DNA of 37,371 nt from Flavobacterium sp. (lineage in GTDB: Bacteria; Bacteroidota; Bacteroidia; Flavobacteriales; Flavobacteriaceae): contig VEQT01000023.1 of assembly GCA_018883065.1 (NCBI GenBank), forward strand, positions 1-37,371, in the 5' to 3' direction. Positions 28,301 to 33,509 of the stretch are shown piece after piece. The notes beneath the pieces were generated by a model that did no database searches, was not told where the DNA came from, and worked only from the letters and a program-made list of their open reading frames with translations. How positions within the stretch are numbered: the first letter of the stretch is position 1; every line of letters begins with the position of its first letter. Both the position numbers and the translations under genes were made by a program.

Positions 28301-29927
28301 TACAGATGAGATGCGTATCGTGTTTAGTGGACCCTATACTTCTGCTGGAAACCTTGAAGGTTGTTCCTGTTTGGTTACCGCCGGAGATGTGGTTTTTAGC
28401 AACGGAACAACACTAACGCTTACCAATGATTTAATTGTAGCTGGTGGATCAATGACATTTGAAAACAATGCCAGCTTGATTCAATTGAGTGATAACGCCT
28501 TGAACTCGGGTGAAATCAACTACAAACGTAACGCCTTTGTACGCAACTTAGACTATGTATATTGGTCGTCACCTGTAGCCAATTTTAACATCAACAATCT
28601 ATCTACTGTAGTTGCCTCAGGACCTATTTACCAATGGAACCCAACTGTAGCCAACACCAACAACGGACAAGGAAATTGGGAAGGTGCAGCCGGGGCAATC
28701 ATGACATCGGGTAAAGGATATATTGTGCGTGGACCCAGTGCTTTTGGTACTACCGCTCAAAATTTTGAAGCAACTTTTGTGGGTACACCCAACAATGGAG
28801 AAATTAATGTTACGATAGCAAGAGGCTACCATACTGGAGCGAGTTATTTTGGAAATAATGGAACTGAAATTACCAATATGTCTGACAACAACAATTTAAT
28901 CGGAAATCCCTATCCGTCAGCAATCCGTGCCAGTCAATTTTTGGTAGACAACCAAGCGATTATAGAAGGTGCCGTTCGCTTGTGGACACATGGCACATTG
29001 CCTTCGGTAACAAATAATCCAAATTATGGTTCGTTTACCTATAACTACAGCCCAAATGATTACCTAACCTATAACTTTACTGGTTCAAACTGTTGTCCAG
29101 CTGCAGATGCCGATTTATTTATTGGTGCCGGACAAGGTTTCTTTGTTCAAATGAAAGACGGACCAGAAGGTACAGCCGATGTTCTATTTAACAATGGGCT
29201 TCGTGACACCAGTTACTCTAATGCTACTTTTTACAGAAATGGAGCGGCCGCACCTAATGTACAAACCATCGAACGCAACCGCATGTGGATAGATTTGGTA
29301 AATGCCGCAGGACAATCCGATCGCACGCTAATTGGGTATATAGAAGGTGCTACCAACGGATTAGATTCATTCTTTGATGCACAAATTCAGCAGCCAAATT
29401 CATTGGGTATTTATAGTTTGGTTGGTACAACAAAAACCAACATTCAAGGTCGTGCCTTGCCATTTGACCAAAATGATAGCGTATCGATTGGATTTAATGC
29501 AATAACAGCCGGAAATTACAGCATCGCGATTGGTGCAACCGATGGTTTATTTGATTCACAAAATATATACTTAGAAGACACCCTATTGGGAATCATCCAC
29601 GACTTGAAACAAGCGCCATACCAATTTAGTACAGCCGCCGGAAACAACCCTACTCGTTTTGTGTTGCGTTACACCAACAGTGCATTGGCAGTGGGACAAT
29701 TTACAGCAGATGAAGTTGCAGTTTCGGTACACAACCACTATTTACATGTGTTTGCTCCAAGTACAATAAGCCACATACAATTGATCGATTTAAGCGGAAA
29801 AATCATGATGGACGTTGCCGTAAACAATCTTGAATTCAACCACACACTACAAGCTGCTAGTGGCGTGTACATTGCCAAAGTTCAATTGGAAAATGGGCAA
29901 ATCATCAGCAAAAAAGTGGTGAATTAA
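25377..29927 (+). CDS. Large T9SS-secreted adhesin-like protein with IPT/TIG and PKD-like repeats
   Basis: A 1516-residue secreted protein. In order: signal peptide ending ATFAA (about residue 28); a beta-rich domain about 30-240; an IPT/TIG domain about 244-321 (ITSFTPTTACVGGTVVITG); two closely related PKD-like repeats about 322-500, each with SYVW(S/A)YSGTGATITG and a following NxCGNG; further Ig-like modules about 501-960; a conserved flavobacterial segment about 962-1290 with YVYWSSPVANFNI, SGKGYIVRGP and NLIGNPYPSAI; and a C-terminal sorting domain about 1445-1516 ending GVYIAKVQLENGQIISKKVVN, which directs export by the type IX system. I start it at the ATG at 25377, since the longer frame begins with TTG in the promoter. 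Adhesion or biofilm function is inferred. Confidence 0.9.
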   Translation: MNAPVQFTYKFYFSIAFCILFSTATFAAIGLRGTTTANSNNATLTIAKPAGVVAGDLLLVTIAQNGTGGLSNPTSAGWTLIDGANLGGGNNRRGIVLYKLAGAAEPANYTFALDNQSDRTVGTIAAFSGVNLANPFDVASGNLSVQNNIATVQATSKTTVTPNAAVVMLGMAANSSPTFSGWSAANMGNLTEFFDNRNTGNAAVGGAWAIKATAGATGAGTATLSAAERNAGIILVLRPIVPTVPTITSFTPTTACVGGTVVITGTNFTTATAVRFNGIAATFTVNSATQITTTVPAGATSGTITVTNPLGTATSSTVFTVATSAPSAAAAISGNTSVCQGQNSVTYTLPVIANAASYVWSYSGTGATITGNTNTITVAFSATATPGNLSVYGVNSCGNGTTSSLPITINTLPNAAGPITGPATLCRGITAQTYSIPAIANATSYVWAYSGTGATITGTGNSISISFSGTATSGNLTVYAVNACGNGIVATRAITLTASTTPMLEFTLGQDDTTYTIFNMCGTIAGGGQNDIDIASGNPGGAATYQWQVSYNNGVSWTNAPGPTALATSYVLNPAYSTFLSIAGVYNFRLIITNNGCAAISNTATLTVVVSSNLTSGTITGNQSYCALSADPTVLTQTVAPVGGNGAFTYQWQSSADGVSFTNIAGATAATYNPPVITQTTYYRRVVMTGGCGAYSNVITVAVGAPTLTTSAIAPLCASTEAQTATLPYTAITGAATTYSISWNASPANSFAAVTNAAIPANAFTITVPANTPPGTYTGNLTIRNAGNCVSTTTTFTITIQPVLAAPVISASGPLALCAGNSVTLTSSVPNGNLWSTGATTQSITVFGAGTYVAYATAVNSCTSSASNSITVTVGDVAAAPVVDGTTELSCSSSNGTISLSNLPAGNWTLNQSGPVNATITGNTTAETIIITQAGQYSFTVTNASGCSSPATALIAITGRATTEWNGTSWSNGIPTDEMRIVFSGPYTSAGNLEGCSCLVTAGDVVFSNGTTLTLTNDLIVAGGSMTFENNASLIQLSDNALNSGEINYKRNAFVRNLDYVYWSSPVANFNINNLSTVVASGPIYQWNPTVANTNNGQGNWEGAAGAIMTSGKGYIVRGPSAFGTTAQNFEATFVGTPNNGEINVTIARGYHTGASYFGNNGTEITNMSDNNNLIGNPYPSAIRASQFLVDNQAIIEGAVRLWTHGTLPSVTNNPNYGSFTYNYSPNDYLTYNFTGSNCCPAADADLFIGAGQGFFVQMKDGPEGTADVLFNNGLRDTSYSNATFYRNGAAAPNVQTIERNRMWIDLVNAAGQSDRTLIGYIEGATNGLDSFFDAQIQQPNSLGIYSLVGTTKTNIQGRALPFDQNDSVSIGFNAITAGNYSIAIGATDGLFDSQNIYLEDTLLGIIHDLKQAPYQFSTAAGNNPTRFVLRYTNSALAVGQFTADEVAVSVHNHYLHVFAPSTISHIQLIDLSGKIMMDVAVNNLEFNHTLQAASGVYIAKVQLENGQIISKKVVN

Positions 29928-29952
29928 TTTCTAATTCATCCAAAAATAGAAT

Positions 29953-29983
29953 AAAGGCCTACTCGTGTGAGTGGGCTTTTTTT
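29953..29983 (+). terminator. Terminator of the adhesin gene
   Basis: GGCCTACTC and GAGTGGGCT pair around GTGT with one T-G wobble, followed by TTTTTTT. It lies 26 nt after the stop codon. Confidence 0.85.
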
Positions 29984-30142
29984 GTGTAGAAGATTGAATG
30001 ATTTAAAAATTTAAAGATTTAAAGATTTGCCAAACTAGTGACCGTTGGGTAACGAAGAGTTAAAGAATTAGGAGTTATGAGTTGTGAGTTTTTTTCCTGA
30101 GGCAGACTTTGAGACTTTAGACTTTATGACTTTAAACTTTTG

Positions 30143-30179
30143 AACTCCCCTCTCGAGAGGGGTTGGGGGTGTGTTTTTT
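30143..30179 (+). repeat. 37-bp element with perfect 16-bp palindrome, copy 1
   Basis: Contains CCCCTCTCGAGAGGGG (30147-30162) followed by TTGGGGGTGTG and a T-run. All 37 bases are identical to 32957-32993 in the same orientation. Similar elements are, from memory, common in flavobacterial spacers. Confidence 0.85.
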
Positions 30180-30278
30180 TTGGACTAGGATTGAGAATCT
30201 GGGAGTTTTTTTCTCGCGAAGCCGCGAAGCCGCAAAAACTTTGCGTGCCGATTTATCGGTATTGCGTACCGAACCATT

Positions 30279-30426
30279 GGGATTGCGAGCTATATTCAAA
30301 ACACTGAATGTCAAAATTTGTATGATTTAAAAAATCTTTTTGATTACTTAGATTTTAGTAATCTGTGTTGCTAAAAGATTGCTTCGTCGTTCCTCCTCGC
30401 AATGACGTTCTTAGTATAACTCTACC
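30279..30426 (+). repeat. 148-bp direct repeat, copy 1
   Basis: Matches 33229-33376 in direct orientation with three mismatches (seen at 30294, 30308 and 30310). It includes a 33-bp REP-like core at 30375-30407 (ATTGCTTCGTC ... GCAATGACG). The offset is exactly 2950 bp with no gaps. Confidence 0.92.
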
Positions 30427-30481
30427 CTTTTGACTTTATGACTTTGGACTTTAAGACTTTTGACTTTAAGACTTTACGACT

Positions 30482-30513
30482 TTTGGCTTGTAAACTAATT
30501 ATCCCTACATTCG
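30482..30513 (+). promoter_or_regulatory. Promoter of the candidate structured RNA
   Basis: TTTG at 30482-30485, a 20-nt spacer and TACATTCG at 30506-30513, one mismatch from TAnnTTTG. It predicts a start near 30519, just before the first pairing arm of the structured element. Confidence 0.5.
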
Positions 30514-30518
30514 TAACG

Positions 30519-30725
30519 AATTCGTATTGAATTCTTTTAATCGGTTTAAATAATAGCGTTTGCTATAATTCCTGTACCTGAAAAGTCGAAATTCAAAATG
30601 CACAGGGAAGTATATGTAAATGCTCACGTCAAGGCGTGGGCGTTGCGTTACTTTGTGCATTGGGCTTCGACTCCCACAGGTACGAGTTATGCAAGTGTCC
30701 CACGCTCTTATTTTATTTTTAATTC
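30519..30725 (+). ncRNA. Candidate rod-shaped structured RNA, possibly 6S-like (6S-Flavo)
   Basis: The region folds by eye into one long imperfect hairpin. Perfect helices from outside inward: 30552-30555/30709-30712; 30556-30559/30702-30705; 30560-30563/30691-30694; 30565-30568/30687-30690; 30574-30580/30677-30683 (GTACCTG/CAGGTAC); 30585-30590/30666-30671 (GTCGAA/TTCGAC); 30597-30604/30654-30661 (AATGCACA/TGTGCATT); 30616-30619/30648-30651; apical 30622-30628/30635-30641 with a TCAAGG loop. A further GAATT/AATTC pair (30529-30533/30721-30725) may close it. That is 48 bp without the closing pair. A near-consensus promoter precedes it and a T-rich tail follows. Size and rod shape fit 6S RNA, and a flavobacterial family (6S-Flavo) is known; I cannot confirm a match without a covariance search. 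The alternative is a palindromic mobile element (MITE). Confidence 0.5.
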
Positions 30726-30760
30726 TGTAATTGGGGCGTTACAGGTTATTATAATAAAAT

Positions 30761-32518
30761 ATGAAAAAAAACAAATTACTTCTGATTGCGATGGGTATAG
30801 CATTAACTACCCAAACACTTGTTGCACAAGTTCCGTCTTACGTGCCAACCAATGGGCTTGTAGTTTATTATCCATTTAGTGGGAATGCTAATGAACAATT
30901 GGGTAACTCAAACAATGGAATAATTAATGGTGCAACACTAACATCTGATAGAAATGGTAATGCAAATTGTGCATATAATTTTAATGGTGTTAATAATTTT
31001 ATTGATTTACCACAGAACTTCTATGGTGGACAATCAACTTCAACTATAAGTTTTGGATTACGATTTAAAGTAGATACAAATGGTGATTTTTTTATCTGGA
31101 ATAAAGATGGAAGTTGGTTGGAAGTAGGAATTTATACCCGGTCAAATGGTAAATTTGGCATTTTTTGGGCCTATCCAAATCAATATAATGGCATTGAGAC
31201 TAATATTGGAGCAATTTCACCCAATATTTGGTATGACGCAGTAATCATAATAAATGGTTTAAATTCTAAAATTTATTTAAATAATATTGAACAAACAGGA
31301 CTTACAATTAATATACCGAGTAATATGATAGGTTTTGGTGACGATGGTACCTGTGGAGTTGGAATTAATAGATTTGGATTCAAGAAAACTAGTTGTTCTC
31401 CCGGCGAATATTTTAAAGGTGTCTTAGATGAATTTTACATGTATGATAGAATTTTAACGCAACAAGAAATAACAAACTTATATAATAGTGTTGAAGTTCC
31501 AACATATTCAGATACTTGCAATAACGTAAGTGGATCTCTTACACAAGGACTTGTGGGTTATTGGCCATTCTGTGGCAACGCCAATGATGATAGTGGAAAT
31601 GGAAATAATGGTGTTGTGAATGGAGCTACACTAACAACAGATAGATTTGGGAATGCGAATAGTGCGTATAATTATGATGGAAATAATTATATTACTATAC
31701 CTTCATTAAATCAAAATAATGATTGGTCAATATCTTTTTGGTTTAACTCTTTAAATCAATCAAATTTTGGATTGCAATATCCTCTAGGTTTAGGATGCTC
31801 TTCAATATCTACCTTTTCTACACCAGGGTTTGGTATAAATGGTGGGGTCCAACAAAGCCCATGCAATGCACTACTTTTGAATAAAATGTTATTAACAGAC
31901 GCGGCAACTGAATGTACTTCAAATATTTGGACTTCAAGCACTTTTCAACAACAAGCATGGTACAATGTCGTAATTAACAAGACTGGGAATACTTATACTA
32001 TTTTTATTAACGGACAAAATTCAGCCTCTGGAAACTTATCTGACATTAATTTAGACAATATTACATTAGGAAGTCGTTGTAATTATAATTGGCTAAAGTT
32101 TGTTGGAAAAATTGATGATTTAGGTGTTTGGAATCGTGCTCTTACCCCAAATGAAGTGACACAATTGTATAACCAAAATCAATGCATCACCAACATCACA
32201 GTAACCGATACTCTTGTTATTAACGTGGGTCAGTTGTCGTTTACCAATCCTGTGGCTTATGCCAACAACATCACAATTTCACCTAATCCGGCCAGTACGC
32301 AAATCAATATCAGTTTCAATAACATTACTAATTTAACAGGAGGTTCGATAAAAGTAATCAACTCTTTGGGACAACAAGTAGCCACAGCTCCTATCACGGC
32401 AACGGGAACCCAAACCAACATGCAATTAAATACATGGGGCGGTTCGGGATTGTATTTTGTTCAAATCCTAAATGCGCAAGGACAAATTTTAGATATTAAA
32501 AAAATTATTTTGCAATAA
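30761..32518 (+). CDS. T9SS-secreted protein with two LamG/concanavalin-A-like domains
   Basis: A 585-residue secreted protein: signal peptide ending TLVAQ (about residue 23); LamG-like domain 1 about 30-245, opening GLVVYYPFSGNANEQLGN; LamG-like domain 2 about 262-475, opening GLVGYWPFCGNANDDSGN and closing with LDDLGVWNRALTPNEVTQLYN-type text (IDDLGVWNRAL); and a C-terminal sorting domain about 505-585 starting ISPNPASTQINISF and ending DIKKIILQ. The two LamG domains share the same opening and the closing (Y/W)(D/N)R(I/A)LT.(Q/N)E(I/V)T.LYN, so they arose by duplication. Such domains usually bind glycans or matrix proteins. The LamG part is more AT-rich than the surrounding genes. No clear promoter lies between the RNA candidate and the start. 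Confidence 0.88.
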   Translation: MKKNKLLLIAMGIALTTQTLVAQVPSYVPTNGLVVYYPFSGNANEQLGNSNNGIINGATLTSDRNGNANCAYNFNGVNNFIDLPQNFYGGQSTSTISFGLRFKVDTNGDFFIWNKDGSWLEVGIYTRSNGKFGIFWAYPNQYNGIETNIGAISPNIWYDAVIIINGLNSKIYLNNIEQTGLTINIPSNMIGFGDDGTCGVGINRFGFKKTSCSPGEYFKGVLDEFYMYDRILTQQEITNLYNSVEVPTYSDTCNNVSGSLTQGLVGYWPFCGNANDDSGNGNNGVVNGATLTTDRFGNANSAYNYDGNNYITIPSLNQNNDWSISFWFNSLNQSNFGLQYPLGLGCSSISTFSTPGFGINGGVQQSPCNALLLNKMLLTDAATECTSNIWTSSTFQQQAWYNVVINKTGNTYTIFINGQNSASGNLSDINLDNITLGSRCNYNWLKFVGKIDDLGVWNRALTPNEVTQLYNQNQCITNITVTDTLVINVGQLSFTNPVAYANNITISPNPASTQINISFNNITNLTGGSIKVINSLGQQVATAPITATGTQTNMQLNTWGGSGLYFVQILNAQGQILDIKKIILQ

Positions 32519-32519
32519 G

Positions 32520-32623
32520 TTAAGTTGTCATTTGAGCCACAGGAAGCTGTGGCTTTTTTGTTAGCAGCATATATGCGTAGTGCAATCGTTTTAAATCTTG
32601 TATAAAATGATTTGACAACTTAA
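32520..32623. repeat. 11-bp inverted repeat enclosing the LamG terminator
   Basis: TTAAGTTGTCA at 32520-32530 and TGACAACTTAA at 32613-32623 are perfect complements. Between them lie the terminator hairpin (32535-32559) and the palindrome GCATATATGC (32567-32576), so the DNA could fold into a three-way structure. Confidence 0.5.
32535..32559 (+). terminator. Terminator of the LamG gene
   Basis: AGCCACAG and CTGTGGCT form a perfect 8-bp stem with a GAAG loop, followed by TTTTTT, 17 nt after the stop codon. Confidence 0.88.
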
Positions 32624-32636
32624 TAGTAAAGGGTAT

Positions 32637-32666
32637 AAAAAAGCTCTTCTTTCGAAGAGCTTTTTT
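32637..32666. terminator. Second, symmetric terminator-like hairpin
   Basis: GCTCTTC and GAAGAGC (loop TTTC) flanked by six A on the left and six T on the right, so it could act in both directions. It is about 80 nt after the LamG terminator. No gene is seen between them, so it may end a short RNA or be a backup. Confidence 0.65.
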
Positions 32667-32956
32667 ATTTTCTCTCAAAGACGCAATCCCGATGGCTCGG
32701 GAAGCAAAAATTTATTTTTTGCGACTTCGCGACTTGGCGAGACACTAAAATCCTTTTGCGTGGTTATATAAAAATCTGTATAGAAACGAATTTTATATTT
32801 TTTTTGTAGGCACGGAATTTATAGATTGGAATTTCAAAGAGCTGTCTCTCATCTAACCTCTTATAGTCTGTCATCTAAAAAAACATTCGTGCATTCGTGG
32901 CCAAAAGCTAACAGCTGACGCTAACAGCCATCAGCCGTTCTTAGTATACTTCGTAA

Positions 32957-32993
32957 AACTCCCCTCTCGAGAGGGGTTGGGGGTGTGTTTTTT
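32957..32993 (+). repeat. 37-bp element with perfect 16-bp palindrome, copy 2
   Basis: Identical to 30143-30179 in direct orientation; the palindrome CCCCTCTCGAGAGGGG is at 32961-32976. The distance between copies (2814 bp) differs from that of the 148-bp repeat (2950 bp), so the two islands are not a simple single duplication. Confidence 0.85.
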
Positions 32994-33031
32994 GAGTTAT
33001 GGGTTGACAATTGTCGGTTCTCTGTTTAGGA

Positions 33032-33064
33032 CGTCATTGCGAGGAAGAATGACGAAGCAATCTT
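33032..33064 (-). repeat. REP-like 33-bp core, inverted copy
   Basis: Begins CGTCATTGCGAGGA and ends GACGAAGCAATCTT. It is the reverse complement of 30375-30407 and 33325-33357 with two mismatches. Repeats of this general type are widespread in bacterial genomes; origin and function are unclear. Confidence 0.75.
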
Positions 33065-33228
33065 CAATCGTTAATCTCTTTCTTTTTCCTTGATGAAAAA
33101 GAAACAAAAAATCAAGACCTCTGATTTTCGGCGATCAAAATAGGCTCACTTTCTAAAACTCAAAAACTCCCCCGTTCGCGCACTCACAGGCTCAAACACT
33201 TTGAGTTTCTTCACGGTCCCGACGCTTC

Positions 33229-33376
33229 GGGATTGCGAGCTATTTTCAAAACACTGATTTTCAAAATTTGTATGATTTAAAAAATCTTTTTGATTACTTA
33301 GATTTTAGTAATCTGTGTTGCTAAAAGATTGCTTCGTCGTTCCTCCTCGCAATGACGTTCTTAGTATAACTCTACC
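33229..33376 (+). repeat. 148-bp direct repeat, copy 2
   Basis: Second copy of the repeat at 30279-30426, three mismatches, ungapped, same orientation. Recombination between the copies would remove 2950 bp holding the RNA candidate and the LamG gene. Confidence 0.92.
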
Positions 33377-33410
33377 TTTAGACTTTACAACTTTAGACTT
33401 TATGACTCAT

Positions 33411-33445
33411 AAAAAACGGCAGCAAGCGCATTGCCCACTGCCGTT
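33411..33445 (-). terminator. Terminator of the S46 peptidase gene
   Basis: On the minus strand AACGGCAG and CTGCCGTT form a perfect 8-bp stem around a 15-nt loop, followed by T residues (complement of the A-run at 33411-33416). It lies about 65 nt after the stop codon. Confidence 0.75.
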
Positions 33446-33509
33446 CTTATTCATTTTTAATTTCTTTGTTTCGCAATCGTCAACTTTTGACTTTCGACTT
33501 TCGACTTAA

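Larger units (their letters stand above)
29985..30487. repeat. Repeat island A between the adhesin and the RNA/LamG locus
   Basis: No gene is seen here. The stretch is a mosaic of short repeats: ATTTAAAG octamers (30000-30029), GAGTTAT/GAGTTGT words (30071-30091), GACTTT words (30105-30140 and 30432-30486), the CCCCTCTCGAGAGGGG element (30143-30179), a TCTCGC..CGCGAAG..CGCAAAAA module (30212-30238) and one copy of a 148-bp repeat (30279-30426). Most modules recur in the island at 32667-33509, some in inverted orientation. Confidence 0.75.
32667..33509. repeat. Repeat island B between the LamG and S46 peptidase genes
   Basis: No gene is seen except for the S46 terminator. Modules: hairpin CCCGA/TCGGG (32688-32701); the CGCAAAAA module inverted relative to island A (32716-32742); TAACAGCTGAC words (32909-32930); the 37-bp palindrome element (32957-32993); an inverted REP-like core (33032-33064); AAACTCAAA/TTTGAGTTT inverted repeat (33156-33164 and 33200-33208); the second 148-bp repeat (33229-33376); and GACTTT words (33380-33408 and 33484-33508). 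Confidence 0.75.

Noticed and set aside
30132..30314. 60-codon minus-strand frame in repeat island A
   Set aside because: Consists of repeat modules (palindrome element and CGAAG module), with no protein-like features.
30634..30705. tRNA-like stretch of 72 nt with a 7-bp GCGTGGG/CCCACGC end pairing and a TTCGACT loop
   Set aside because: No cloverleaf is possible: no D arm, no 7-nt anticodon loop in the right place, and the TTCGACT segment lies too early for a T arm. The longer rod pairing explains more of the sequence.
30598..30879. 93-codon open frame overlapping the RNA candidate and the LamG start
   Set aside because: Overlaps the well-supported LamG signal peptide in another frame, and has no homologous look and no promoter of its own.
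33315..33509. 64-codon plus-strand frame in repeat island B
   Set aside because: Runs through the 148-bp repeat, the S46 terminator and GACTTT words; a chance frame.
29985..33509. Composite transposon or integrative element around the LamG gene
   Set aside because: Direct repeats are present but there is no transposase, integrase or clear terminal inverted repeat with target duplication. It is kept as a recombination-prone locus only.
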